Shown here: in pieces, positions 7,910-16,466 of the stretch | Layout: each line of letters opens with the position of its first letter | Position numbering within the stretch: the stretch's first letter is position 1 | Origin: Novosphingobium sp. Leaf2 | Lineage (GTDB): Bacteria > Pseudomonadota > Alphaproteobacteria > Sphingomonadales > Sphingomonadaceae | Length of the DNA stretch: 64,000 nucleotides | Direction of reading: 5' to 3' | Assembly (NCBI RefSeq): GCF_001421325.1 | Contig: NZ_LMJY01000001.1 | Location: forward strand, 69,501-133,500 | Notes under the pieces: model-generated | Told to the model about the DNA's origin: nothing | The model's input: the letters and a program-made list of their open reading frames with translations, nothing else | Databases searched by the model: none | Program-made: the position numbers and the translations under genes

Positions 7910-8763
7910 GCCTGCATCACCGTGCGCAAGGCCTCGTCCTCTTCGCGCGGGGGATTGGCGCCAAAGAATCGGGTAAAGGCCCGGTCGGCCTGCCCGATCA
8001 GCATCGCATAGCCATCGATCGCGCGCAGGCCGGCGGCACGGGCGGTCTGCAGGAACGGTGTGTCGGGCGGGCTCGTCACGATGTCGTACGCGATGGCGCC
8101 AGGCGGCGCGTGGGAGAAATCGAACGCTAGCGGCGGCTGACCAGTCATCCCCAACGGACTGGCGTTGACGACCAGATCGAGGCACCCTTTCCGGTCGTCG
8201 AACGCGAAGTCTGTAGCATCGGCAAAGTGACCAAAGTCGGTCGCATGATGCTCGCCATCGGGCGCCAGCTCGTCCAGCATCGCGAGGGCTTTGCCGGCAT
8301 CGCGCCCGGCCAGCACAATGACGAAATGTTCCTGCGCGAGCGCCGCCACGATCGCCCGCGCCGCGCCGCCGGTTCCCAGCACGCGGGCCATGCGAAACAG
8401 ATGTGTCGCCGCCAGCTCGGCCTGCAAGGGTTCGAGGAAGCCCGGCGCGTCGGTGTTGTATCCGGTCAGACTGCCATCCGCCTCGCGCACGACGGTATTC
8501 ACCGCGCCGATGCGCGCTGCCAGCGGGTCTATCCGGTCAAGCAGCGGCATGATCGCCAGCTTGTGCGGCATCGTGACGTTGCAGCCGCGCCAGTCCGGAT
8601 CGGTCCGGCGCTGCGACAGGTAGCGTTCCAGACCATCACCGTGCACCTGGCAATGATCGTACCGGCCGGGCAGCCCGAGCCGGGCCAGCCAGAAGTTGTG
8701 GATTACTGGGGACTTTGACTGGGCGATGGGGTCACCGATCACCTCGGCATACGGCACGCTCAT
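7906..8763 (-). CDS. aroE: Shikimate 5-dehydrogenase
   Basis: The 285-residue protein has the substrate motif GDPIAQSKSPVIHN at the N-terminus, CNVTMPHKLAIMPLLD with the catalytic Lys, and an NADP-binding GTGGAARAIVAAL in the second half. It reduces 3-dehydroshikimate to shikimate in aromatic amino-acid synthesis. It overlaps maf upstream (ATGA) and coaE downstream (GTGA), so the three genes are translationally coupled. Confidence 0.95.
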   Translation of the reverse strand: MSVPYAEVIGDPIAQSKSPVIHNFWLARLGLPGRYDHCQVHGDGLERYLSQRRTDPDWRGCNVTMPHKLAIMPLLDRIDPLAARIGAVNTVVREADGSLTGYNTDAPGFLEPLQAELAATHLFRMARVLGTGGAARAIVAALAQEHFVIVLAGRDAGKALAMLDELAPDGEHHATDFGHFADATDFAFDDRKGCLDLVVNASPLGMTGQPPLAFDFSHAPPGAIAYDIVTSPPDTPFLQTARAAGLRAIDGYAMLIGQADRAFTRFFGANPPREEDEALRTVMQA

Positions 8764-9359
8764 GCGGTTAACACTCCTAGTCGGCGCAAAGCCGCCTGCA
8801 CCAGCAGCAGCGGCATGCCCAGGATCGTGAAATAATCCCCGTCAATCCGCTCGAACAGCTGCACACCCCTGCCCTCGATCCTGAATACTCCAACGCACCC
8901 GGCAACCGCCGGCCATTCCACATCTAGGTACGTTTCGATGTACGCATCGGACAACACGGCGACATGCAGATGCGCGACGGCGCCCTGCGACCATAGGGTC
9001 ACGCCGTCCCGCACCAGAGCGCCAGCGCTATGCAATTCCATGACCTTGCCGGAAAAGAAGCGCAGATGGCGGGCGGCATCGTCGCGCGTACCTGGTTTGT
9101 CGAAACGGACACCCTCGCAGACCACCAAAGAATCACTGCCAAGCACTAAGGCGCCGGGTGTTTCACGTGAAACGTCCACCGCCTTTGCCTCAGCAAGCGC
9201 AAGCGCCACCGCTGCGGGTTCTGCCGCTCCGAGTTGTTGTTCCAAGGCGCGTTCGTCCACGTTGGCCGGGCTCGTGGTAAACGCGATGCCCGCTGCCTCC
9301 AGCATCGCCTTGCGCGAGGCGCTTTGCGAGGCGAGGACGATCGGGGTCTGTTCCCTCAT
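8760..9359 (-). CDS. maf: Maf family nucleotide pyrophosphatase
   Basis: The 199-residue Maf protein begins IVLASQSASRKAMLEAAGI (substrate loop), and contains VLGSDSLVVCEGVRFDKPGT and EWPAVAGCVGVFRIEGRGVQLFERIDGDYFTILGMPL. Maf/YceF proteins hydrolyse non-canonical or modified nucleoside triphosphates. Codons around 9159-9174 (VSRET) embed a perfect parS core. Both ends overlap neighbouring genes by ATGA. Confidence 0.92.
   Translation of the reverse strand: MREQTPIVLASQSASRKAMLEAAGIAFTTSPANVDERALEQQLGAAEPAAVALALAEAKAVDVSRETPGALVLGSDSLVVCEGVRFDKPGTRDDAARHLRFFSGKVMELHSAGALVRDGVTLWSQGAVAHLHVAVLSDAYIETYLDVEWPAVAGCVGVFRIEGRGVQLFERIDGDYFTILGMPLLLVQAALRRLGVLTA
9159..9174. other. parS site 1 (inside maf)
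   Basis: TGTTTCACGTGAAACG matches the 16-bp ParB-binding centromere palindrome (TGTTTCACGTGAAACA) at 15 of 16 positions, with a perfect 14-base core. It lies in the maf coding region, 1.1 kb from the proposed origin, on the opposite side from the other six sites. Confidence 0.88.
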
Positions 9360-10201
9360 ATCGGCTTGGAACCCACCTGCCCGCTTTCACCGGCGGCTAT
9401 GCGTTCGTTATACAGGTTGATCACCGCCGCCGCGGTTTCCTCGATTGACCGGCGGGTCACGTCGATGACCGGCCAGGAGTTATCGGCGAACATGCGCCGC
9501 GCGTACTTGAGTTCGCTTTCCACCTTGTCGGTCGCGACATAATCGGTGTCCGGCGACTGGCTGAGCGACAGCAGGCGGTTGCGGCGGATCTGGATCAGCC
9601 GGTCGGACGCGGTCGTCAGGCCGACCACCAGCGGGCGCTTGAGGTCGAACAGGTGCGGCGGCGGCGGACTTTCGACGACGATGGGAATGTTCGCCACTTT
9701 GTAGCCGCGATTGGCGAGATAGATCGAGGTCGGCGTTTTGCTGGTGCGCGATACGCCTGCCAGCACGATGTCGGCCTCCTCCCACTCTTCCCACAAGATG
9801 CCATCATCATGCGCGATGGTGAACTGGATCGCATCGACGCGGGCGAAATAGGCATCGTCAAGCCGGTGCTGGCGGCCCGGACGTCCCTTCGCTTCCTGCC
9901 CCAGCAAGGCTTCAAGCGCATCGGTCACCCCGTCCAGCACGGCAATGGCTGGCAGGCCCAGCGTCTGGCAGCGTTCTTCCAGGCGCTTGCGGGTTTCCTC
10001 GTTCACCAATGTGAAGAATACCAGGCCCGGGTTGGCGGCGATTTCGCCCATGATCCGGTCCAGATGCTGGTGCGAGCGGACCATCGGCCAGAAGTGGCGC
10101 AACACATCGCCATCGTCGAACTGGGCGAGCGCCGCCTTGGCGATCATTTCCAAGGTTTCGCCGGTGGAATCAGACAGCAGATGAAGATGAAAACGCGCCA
10201 T
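9356..10201 (-). CDS. ppsR: Pyruvate,water dikinase/PPDK regulatory protein (PpsR, DUF299; RP001 orthologue)
   Basis: The 281-residue protein begins MARFHLHLLSDSTGETLE. It contains the nucleotide-binding loop GVSRTSKTPTSIYLANRG and the following VANIPIVVESPPPP, all typical of the bifunctional kinase/pyrophosphorylase family that switches PEP synthase or pyruvate phosphate dikinase off and on. It is the first gene on the left side of the proposed origin, as its orthologues are in Caulobacter (CC0001) and Rickettsia (RP001). The start was set at 10201; 15 further codons upstream have no family similarity. Confidence 0.93.
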   Translation of the reverse strand: MARFHLHLLSDSTGETLEMIAKAALAQFDDGDVLRHFWPMVRSHQHLDRIMGEIAANPGLVFFTLVNEETRKRLEERCQTLGLPAIAVLDGVTDALEALLGQEAKGRPGRQHRLDDAYFARVDAIQFTIAHDDGILWEEWEEADIVLAGVSRTSKTPTSIYLANRGYKVANIPIVVESPPPPHLFDLKRPLVVGLTTASDRLIQIRRNRLLSLSQSPDTDYVATDKVESELKYARRMFADNSWPVIDVTRRSIEETAAAVINLYNERIAAGESGQVGSKPI

Positions 10202-10521
10202 GGTCGGCCGGGGGACCCCTTGTGGATATCTTGCGGCATAAACCACGGGAGCAATCGGGTGACAACTCGTGCAGGCGGTTTATTGCCCGCTACCGGGATT
10301 TACCGAGTCAGGTTCTGGACAGGGCGGCGCGGTGTTCACACACCCTGTGGACAAGGCGAACAACATTGCATTGACTCAACCCCGGTCCAGAGTCGCGAAT
10401 GCGGCAACACCTGTTCAACGGGGCACAAATCGGGCAGGGCATGCTCGTCCCCGATATCCACAGGACCAACTAACTCCATCATCCTTATATAAATCTTTTA
10501 TTTTAGTAGGATTGCGACGCG
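10202..10521. other. Candidate chromosomal replication origin (oriC) between ppsR and hemE
   Basis: This gap separates divergent ppsR and hemE, the gene pair flanking the Caulobacter and Rickettsia origins. Three DnaA-box-like 9-mers are visible: ATATCCACA on the minus strand (10221-10229), TTGTCCACA on the minus strand (10346-10354) and ATATCCACA on the plus strand (10454-10462). Each differs from TTATCCACA by one base, and the outer two form an inverted pair. Three GANTC sites occur at 10305, 10373 and 10390. A 24-base stretch at 10485-10508 has only one C and one G and is a good unwinding element. The promoter of hemE must also lie here. Confidence 0.8.
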
Positions 10522-11547
10522 ATGCCCGGATTGCTTCTTGAAACTTTGCGTGGAAAAAACGCGGGGCAGCGGCCTGTGTGGCTGATGCGGCAGGCCGGGC
10601 GGTATCTGCCGGAATATCGGGCGTTGCGGGCGGAAAAGGGCGGCTTTCTGGCACTGGTGTACGATAATGACGCCGCTGCGGAGATCACCCTCCAGCCGAT
10701 CCGCCGCTTTGGGTTCGACGGAGCGATCCTGTTTTCCGACATTCTCATCGTGCCCTATGCCATGGGGCAGGACCTGCAGTTCCTGGCCGGCGAAGGCCCG
10801 CGCTTGTCGCCGCGCCTGCTGGACCACGCGCTGGACACCCTGGAAAGCGTGCCCGAACGCCTGTCGCCGATCTACGAAACGGTGCGCAAAGTGCGGGCGA
10901 GCCTGCCTGTGGACAAAACGATGCTGGGTTTCGCGGGCTCGCCGTGGACGGTCGCGACGTACATGGTGGCGGGTGAAGGCAGCCGCGACCAGCATGACAC
11001 CCGTGCGCTGGCCTATCGCGATCCGGCAGCCTTCCAGGCGATCATCGATGGCATCGTGGCGGTAACGGTGGAGTACCTGTGCGGCCAGATCGACGCCGGC
11101 GCCGAAGCGGTGCAGCTGTTCGATTCCTGGGCCGGCAGCCTGTCGCCTACACAGTTCGAGCGCTGGGTGATTGCGCCCAACGCCGCAATCGTGGCGGCGG
11201 TGAAAGCACGCCATCCGCAAACCCCGATCATTGGTTTTCCCAAGGGCGTGGGCGAGAAACTGCCGGCCTATGCGCGGGAGACCGGGGTCGACGCGGTGGG
11301 CATCGACGAAACCATTGATCCGGTGTGGGCGGCAGGGGCCTTGCCGGCTGACATGCCGGTGCAGGGCAACCTTGACCCGCTGCTGCTGCTGGCAGGCTCC
11401 GACGATTTGGAAAAAGGCGCGCTGGCGGTGCTGGCGGCGTTTTCCGAGCGGCCTCACGTGTTCAACCTGGGGCACGGCATCGGCCAGTTCACACCGATAG
11501 ACCATGTCGAGCGGTTGCTGGCAGTGGTCCGGGGCTGGCGCGGCTAG
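10522..11547 (+). CDS. hemE: Uroporphyrinogen decarboxylase
   Basis: The 341-residue enzyme carries RPVWLMRQAGRYLPEYR near the N-terminus, FSDILIVPYAMGQDLQF, GFAGSPWTVATYM and GHGIGQFTP, all UROD hallmarks. It decarboxylates uroporphyrinogen III to coproporphyrinogen III in heme synthesis. The ATG follows TAGGA by about nine bases and lies directly beside the AT-rich part of the proposed origin. In Caulobacter hemE also borders the origin. Confidence 0.97.
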   Translation: MPGLLLETLRGKNAGQRPVWLMRQAGRYLPEYRALRAEKGGFLALVYDNDAAAEITLQPIRRFGFDGAILFSDILIVPYAMGQDLQFLAGEGPRLSPRLLDHALDTLESVPERLSPIYETVRKVRASLPVDKTMLGFAGSPWTVATYMVAGEGSRDQHDTRALAYRDPAAFQAIIDGIVAVTVEYLCGQIDAGAEAVQLFDSWAGSLSPTQFERWVIAPNAAIVAAVKARHPQTPIIGFPKGVGEKLPAYARETGVDAVGIDETIDPVWAAGALPADMPVQGNLDPLLLLAGSDDLEKGALAVLAAFSERPHVFNLGHGIGQFTPIDHVERLLAVVRGWRG

Positions 11548-11622
11548 GCTGGCATAGCCGCAGGATCGCTTTGTGCGGTTGCTGGAGCGCGCTCTGGCCC
11601 TTCAGGGTGTCGGTGGCCTATC

Positions 11623-11650
11623 AAACCGCTTATTGGGCTCTGAGCGGTTT
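11623..11650 (+). terminator. Stem-loop downstream of hemE
   Basis: AAACCGCT (11623-11630) and AGCGGTTT (11643-11650) pair perfectly around a 12-base loop. It lies 75 bases after the hemE stop. There is no separate T-run beyond the stem, so it is a weak terminator candidate. Confidence 0.4.
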
Positions 11651-11668
11651 CGCTGGGCTGGGAACATG

Positions 11669-11706
11669 AAAAAGGGCCGGGAGGACAACCCCCCGGCCTT
11701 TTTTCC
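11669..11706. terminator. Bidirectional terminator between hemE and trcR
   Basis: A GC-rich stem (GGGCCGGG with CCCCGGCC) is flanked by A5 on the left and T6 on the right, so it reads as an intrinsic terminator in both directions, for hemE (plus) and trcR (minus). Confidence 0.85.
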
Positions 11707-11725
11707 ATTTCCAGCAGACCGGGCG

Positions 11726-12424
11726 TTATTCGCCGGCGGCTTCCGAGGCGCGCTTGGCTTCGAGCCAGGCGGCGACTTCGGCTTCCTGCGCCGCTTCGTT
11801 CGCGGCCTGAACGGCGGCCTGACGTTCGGCGCGCAGTTCCTCGATCAGGGCCACGCGGTCGTCAGACAGACGCTCGTCGCTCAGACCATCATCCACGATG
11901 CCGGCCTTCTTCGCGGCCTTGGCCACCAGCGCGTCAAGCTCGCGCTGCGAACACAGGCCCAGGGTTACCGGGTCCTTGGGCGTGATGTTGTTGATGTTCC
12001 AGTGCGAACGATCGCGGATCGCGGCGATGGTGTTGCGCGTGGTGCCGATCAGCTTGCCGATCTGCGCGTCCGACACTTCGGGGTGATTGCGCAGGATCCA
12101 AGCGATGCCGTCCGGCTTGTCCTGCCGCTTGGACACCGGCGTGTAGCGCGGACCCTTGGTGCGGCTGGAGGTTACCGGAACCTTGTGCATGCGCAGCTTG
12201 TAATCCGGGTTGGCCTGACCCTTCTCGATCTCTTCCATCGTCAGCTCGCCCGAACGCACGGGATCGCGGCCGGTGTATTTGCTGGACGCCAGATCATCGG
12301 CCATCGCCTGCACTTCCAGCAGGTGCAGGCCGCAGAATTCGGCAATCTGTTCGAACGTCAGCGACGTGGTATCGACCAGCCACGAGGCGGTGGCGTGCGG
12401 CATCAGCGGCGTGGGCTGGCTCAT
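11726..12424 (-). CDS. trcR: TrcR-like cell-cycle transcriptional regulator (DUF1013)
   Basis: The 232-residue protein fits the DUF1013/TrcR family found throughout alphaproteobacteria. It has MPHATASWLVDTTSLTFEQIAEFCGLH, MEEIEKGQANPDYKLRMHKV, a helix-turn-helix-like stretch (HPEVSDAQIGKLIGTTRNTI, about residues 110-130) and an Ala/Glu-rich helical tail. The name comes from cell-cycle work in the group; the direct targets are not visible here. The start at MSQPTP (12424) removes eight upstream residues and has GGAG upstream. Confidence 0.8.
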   Translation of the reverse strand: MSQPTPLMPHATASWLVDTTSLTFEQIAEFCGLHLLEVQAMADDLASSKYTGRDPVRSGELTMEEIEKGQANPDYKLRMHKVPVTSSRTKGPRYTPVSKRQDKPDGIAWILRNHPEVSDAQIGKLIGTTRNTIAAIRDRSHWNINNITPKDPVTLGLCSQRELDALVAKAAKKAGIVDDGLSDERLSDDRVALIEELRAERQAAVQAANEAAQEAEVAAWLEAKRASEAAGE

Positions 12425-12441
12425 GTCATTTATCTCCAGCA

Positions 12442-12473
12442 GAAACAATAAGGGCCGCCCCTGCGGGACGGCC
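12442..12473 (-). terminator. Stem-loop upstream of trcR
   Basis: GGCCG (12453-12457) plus CCC pair with GGG plus CGGCC (12465-12473), with one mismatch and a three-base loop. Read on the minus strand it is followed by TTATTGTTT, so it may end transcripts of the quinone oxidoreductase gene before trcR. Confidence 0.55.
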
Positions 12474-12576
12474 TAACCTGCTCGATCTAGGCGAAGCGCG
12501 CGTATTTTGCAAGCAAAACAGCTGGAAAATTGCACCCCATGATAGCTGGCCATGCGCCCGCAAACGCTGCGCGACC

Positions 12577-13557
12577 TTATGCTTCCAGCACGATCTTGCC
12601 CACGTGGTCCCCGCCTTCCATCCGCGCGTGAGCGGCAGCGGCCTGATCGAGCGGAAATCGCATATCCATCACCGGCCGCAGCGCGCCATTTTCCACCAAT
12701 GGCCAGGCACATTCCAAAATCTCGTGCGCGAGCAGCGCCTTGAAGTCGTCCGACCGGGCGCGCATCGTCGATCCGGTTAGCGTGTAGCGCCGGGCCATGA
12801 CCACCGCCATGTTGATTTCCGCCTGCGTGCCGCCCTGAACCGCAATCGTCACATGCCGGCCATCAACCGCCATACACTTGAGATTGCGCGCCACATAATT
12901 GCCGGCCACCATGTCGAGAACCACATCCACCCCGCGTCCTTCGGTCAGCCGACTGACTTCCTCCACAAAGTCGGTCGCCTTGTAGTCTATCGCGTGATGG
13001 GCGCCGATCTTCAGCGCGGCGGCGCATTTTGCCGCCGAACCGCAAGTGACGATCACCGTCAGCCCGAAGTGGCGCCCCAGCATCGTTGCCATCGTGCCGA
13101 TGCCGCTGGTGCCGCCGTGGACCAGCAGCGTCTCACCCTCACGCGCATAACCGCGTTCGAAGACATTATGCCACACGGTGAACAGCGTTTCAGGCAACGC
13201 CGCCGCCTGGTTCATGGGGAGGCCATCGGGCACGGGCAAGCAGTGCGCGGCTTTGGCGAGGCAATACTGCGCATATCCGCCGCCGGTCACCAGCGCGCAG
13301 ACGCGCGCGCCGGGCAAGAGCTGTGTCACCCCTTCGCCAAGCGCTACCACCGTGCCGGACAGTTCAAGCCCCGGAATCGTCGAGGCACCGGGCGGCGGCG
13401 GGTATTTGCCTTGCCGCTGCACCACGTCAGGGCGGTTTACGCCAGCGAACGCAACGTTGATCAGCACCTCGCCGGGACCGGGTTTGGGAACCGGCATTGT
13501 TTCGGGGCGCAGCACGTCCGCCTCGCCTGGCGAGTCGAACCCGATGGCGGTCATCAT
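12577..13557 (-). CDS. NAD(P)H-quinone oxidoreductase, zinc-independent MDR (PIG3-like)
   Basis: The 326-residue medium-chain dehydrogenase lacks the zinc-binding cysteines of alcohol dehydrogenases. It carries PGPGEVLINVAFAGVNRPDVVQRQGKY at the N-terminus, HGGTSGIGTMATMLGR in the NADP fold, and a C-terminal AAAHARMEGGDHVGKIVL. PIG3-type enzymes reduce quinones with NADPH. The start is uncertain between 13578, 13557 and 13554; none has a clear ribosome binding site. A divergent DUF1192 gene begins about 110 bases upstream. Confidence 0.85.
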   Translation of the reverse strand: MMTAIGFDSPGEADVLRPETMPVPKPGPGEVLINVAFAGVNRPDVVQRQGKYPPPPGASTIPGLELSGTVVALGEGVTQLLPGARVCALVTGGGYAQYCLAKAAHCLPVPDGLPMNQAAALPETLFTVWHNVFERGYAREGETLLVHGGTSGIGTMATMLGRHFGLTVIVTCGSAAKCAAALKIGAHHAIDYKATDFVEEVSRLTEGRGVDVVLDMVAGNYVARNLKCMAVDGRHVTIAVQGGTQAEINMAVVMARRYTLTGSTMRARSDDFKALLAHEILECAWPLVENGALRPVMDMRFPLDQAAAAHARMEGGDHVGKIVLEA

Positions 13558-13665
13558 GGCGGGCGTGTCAGCTAACATACTGTAACATCTGGCACAGGCG
13601 GCGTGTGCGGCAAACACATTTCGCACCATTGACAGGCAACGATTCGAGTCCGATGCTGCACCGCA

Positions 13666-13884
13666 ATGGACGATGATACGCGACCGCGGCTGCGGTCGTC
13701 CGAAGGAGACTTCGGCGCTGCCAGCCTTCTTGCCGGTGAAAGCCTGGATCGCTTTTCGCTGGACGAGCTCGACGCGCGTATCGCCCTGCTCGAAACCGAG
13801 ATTTCACGCATCTGCGCCCACCGCGACAAGGCCTCCGCACACTTGCGGGCCGCCGACGCCTTATTCAGGCCGCGACCGTCGTGA
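13666..13884 (+). CDS. DUF1192 family protein
   Basis: The 72-residue protein matches DUF1192 of alphaproteobacteria: LLAGESLDRFSLDELDARIALLETEISRI, then a short Ala-rich tail (RDKASAHLRAADALFRP). The C-terminal half is likely a short coiled coil. The function is unknown. It is divergent from the quinone oxidoreductase and 146 bases before clpA. Confidence 0.8.
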   Translation: MDDDTRPRLRSSEGDFGAASLLAGESLDRFSLDELDARIALLETEISRICAHRDKASAHLRAADALFRPRPS

Positions 13885-14030
13885 CGCCGCCAGGTTGCCT
13901 TGCCACCGCCCTGCCCTTCGGCATCCCCTGGCCTCGCAACCGCCCTTATCGTTCCTATATCGATCAGGAAACCTCACCCCGCCTAAACTCCCCCGCAAGG
14001 AGAGTCGTCCCTCCCATGAAGGTCGCCTAA

Positions 14031-16403
14031 ATGCCCAGTTTCGCGCAAAGCCTTGAAAAGACCCTGCACTCGGCTCTGTCCCACGCGTCCGAGCGCAGTC
14101 ACGAATACGCGACGCTTGAGCACTTGCTGCTCGCGCTGATCGATGACACCGACGCGGCCCAGGTGATGCAGGCATGCGGCGTGGACCTTGGCGATCTGGG
14201 CGACGTGGTGCGCCAGTACCTCGACCAGGAATACCAGTCGCTCAAGACTGAGGAAAAGGGCGATCCTGCTCCAACCGCCGGTTTCCAGCGGGTGATCCAG
14301 CGCGCGATCCTGCACGTGCAGTCTTCCGGCAAGGACACCGTGACCGGCGCCAATGTGCTCGTCGCGCTATTCTCCGAGCGGGACAGCTATGCGGTGTATT
14401 TCCTGCAGCAGCAGGACATGAGCCGGCTCGATGCCGTCAGCTTCATCAGCCACGGCATCGGCAAGGGCGGCAAGCGCATCGAGGATCGCAGCCCCAAGGG
14501 CGCGTCCGACGATGCGGCGCCCACGCCGGAAGACAAGGCCGAGACGAAGGCGGCATCCAACAAGAAGGATTCCGCGCTCGACCAGTTCACCGTCAACCTC
14601 AATGAGAAGGCGCTGAAGGGCAAAGTCGATCCGCTGATCGGGCGTGGCCCGGAAGTGGACCGCACGATCCAGATCCTGTGCCGCCGCTCCAAGAACAACC
14701 CGCTGTACGTGGGCGATCCGGGCGTGGGCAAGACTGCCATAGCCGAAGGTCTGGCGCGCAAGATCGTCGAGGGTGACGTGCCCGAAGTGCTGGCCGAAGC
14801 GGTAATCTACTCGCTCGACATGGGTAGCCTCCTGGCCGGCACCCGCTATCGCGGCGATTTTGAAGAACGGCTCAAGCAAGTCGTCTCCGAATTGGAGAAG
14901 ATGCCGCACGCGGTGTTGTTCATCGACGAGATCCACACCGTGATCGGTGCTGGCGCCACCAGCGGCGGCGCGATGGACGCGTCCAACCTGCTCAAGCCGG
15001 CGCTGTCAGGCGGGACGATCCGCTGCATCGGTTCGACCACCTACAAGGAGTTTCGCAATCACTTCGAAAAGGACCGCGCCCTGCTGCGCCGGTTCCAGAA
15101 GATCGACGTGAACGAGCCGACGGTCGAGGATACTATCAAGATCCTCAAGGGTTTGCGCACTGCGTTCGAGGAACATCACCGGGTCAAGTACACCCCCGAT
15201 GCGATCAAGACGGCCGTGGAACTGTCGGCGCGCTACATCAACGACCGCAAGCTGCCCGACAAGGCGATCGATGTGATCGACGAAGTGGGCGCGATGCAGA
15301 TGCTGGTGCCGCCCAGCCGCCGCAAGAAGACGATCACCTCGCGCGAGATCGAGCAGGTCATCGCGACGATGGCGCGCATCCCGCCCAAGTCGGTCAGCTC
15401 CGATGACAAGAAGGCGCTGGAAACGCTGGAGCGCGATCTCAAGCGCGTGGTGTTCGGGCAGGACAAGGCAATTGCGCTGTTGTCCACCGCGATGAAGCTG
15501 AGCCGCGCAGGTCTGCGCGATCCGGACAAGCCGATCGGTTCGTTCCTGTTCAGCGGCCCCACCGGCGTCGGCAAGACTGAAGTGGCGCGCCAGCTGGCCA
15601 GCGTGATGGGCATCGAGCTCAAGCGCTTCGACATGTCCGAATACATGGAGCGGCATTCGATCAGCCGCCTGATCGGGGCACCTCCGGGCTATGTCGGGTT
15701 CGATCAGGGCGGTCTTCTCACCGACGCGATCGACCAGAACCCGCATTGCGTGCTGTTGCTTGATGAAATCGAAAAGGCCCACCCGGACCTGTTCAACATT
15801 CTGCTGCAGGTGATGGATAACGGCCGCCTGACCGACCATCACGGCAAGACGGTGGACTTCCGCAACGTGGTGCTGATCATGACCACCAACGCGGGCGCGT
15901 CCGATATGGCGCGTCAGGGCATCGGTTTTGGCGATACCTCGAAGGCCGACGCCGGCGAGGAAGCGGTGAAGCAGATGTTCACGCCGGAATTCCGCAACCG
16001 TCTGGATGCCATCGTGCCGTTCGCCTATCTGGCGAAGGACACCATCAGCCGGGTGGTGGACAAGTTCATCCTCCAGCTGGAGCTGCAGCTGGCCGACCAG
16101 AACGTCCACATTCAGTTCGATACCGATGCGCGCGGCTGGCTGGGCGATCGCGGCTACGACAAGCTGTATGGCGCGCGTCCGATGGGCCGTGTCATTCAGG
16201 AGAAGGTCAAGCAGCCGCTGGCGGAGGAACTGCTGTTCGGCAAGCTGGCGCATGGCGGCGAAGTGCACGTCTCGCTTAAGGACGATGCCCTCAACTTCGA
16301 GCTGACCCCGTCCGCACCCCGGATCGGCAAGGCCCGCAAGAAGGATGCGGCAAAGCGGGCGAAGAAGCCGGGCATCCAGCCCGAGCCCAGCGCCGAGGAC
16401 TGA
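14031..16403 (+). CDS. clpA: ATP-dependent Clp protease ATP-binding subunit ClpA
   Basis: The 790-residue AAA+ unfoldase has an N-domain (PSFAQSLEKTLHSALSHA to about residue 145), Walker A sites GDPGVGKT (228-235) and GPTGVGKT (509-516), and the second-ring LLDEIEKAHPD. The conserved stretch HSISRLIGAPPGYVGFDQGG is also present. A Lys-rich C-terminal tail follows. ClpA feeds substrates to ClpP. No clpS adaptor gene is upstream; the usual neighbour is missing from this window. The start codon directly follows the stop of a four-codon frame (14016-14030, encoding MKVA) and has GAAGG seven bases upstream. Confidence 0.96.
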   Translation: MPSFAQSLEKTLHSALSHASERSHEYATLEHLLLALIDDTDAAQVMQACGVDLGDLGDVVRQYLDQEYQSLKTEEKGDPAPTAGFQRVIQRAILHVQSSGKDTVTGANVLVALFSERDSYAVYFLQQQDMSRLDAVSFISHGIGKGGKRIEDRSPKGASDDAAPTPEDKAETKAASNKKDSALDQFTVNLNEKALKGKVDPLIGRGPEVDRTIQILCRRSKNNPLYVGDPGVGKTAIAEGLARKIVEGDVPEVLAEAVIYSLDMGSLLAGTRYRGDFEERLKQVVSELEKMPHAVLFIDEIHTVIGAGATSGGAMDASNLLKPALSGGTIRCIGSTTYKEFRNHFEKDRALLRRFQKIDVNEPTVEDTIKILKGLRTAFEEHHRVKYTPDAIKTAVELSARYINDRKLPDKAIDVIDEVGAMQMLVPPSRRKKTITSREIEQVIATMARIPPKSVSSDDKKALETLERDLKRVVFGQDKAIALLSTAMKLSRAGLRDPDKPIGSFLFSGPTGVGKTEVARQLASVMGIELKRFDMSEYMERHSISRLIGAPPGYVGFDQGGLLTDAIDQNPHCVLLLDEIEKAHPDLFNILLQVMDNGRLTDHHGKTVDFRNVVLIMTTNAGASDMARQGIGFGDTSKADAGEEAVKQMFTPEFRNRLDAIVPFAYLAKDTISRVVDKFILQLELQLADQNVHIQFDTDARGWLGDRGYDKLYGARPMGRVIQEKVKQPLAEELLFGKLAHGGEVHVSLKDDALNFELTPSAPRIGKARKKDAAKRAKKPGIQPEPSAED

Positions 16404-16426
16404 TCAGCACAACAAACCTAACCGCT

Positions 16427-16458
16427 GGGGCGGGAACCACGCGGTTCCCGCCCCATTT
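16427..16458 (+). terminator. Perfect hairpin between clpA and the exonuclease gene
   Basis: GGGGCGGGAACC (16427-16438) and GGTTCCCGCCCC (16443-16454) form a perfect 12-bp stem with loop ACGC, followed by ATTTCCTT. It reads as the clpA terminator, yet the next start codon is only 12 bases beyond it. Confidence 0.8.
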
Positions 16459-16466
16459 CCTTGTGC

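Noticed and set aside
15006..16268. 420-codon open frame antisense to clpA
   Set aside because: Composition is a shadow of clpA; no ribosome site and no family similarity.
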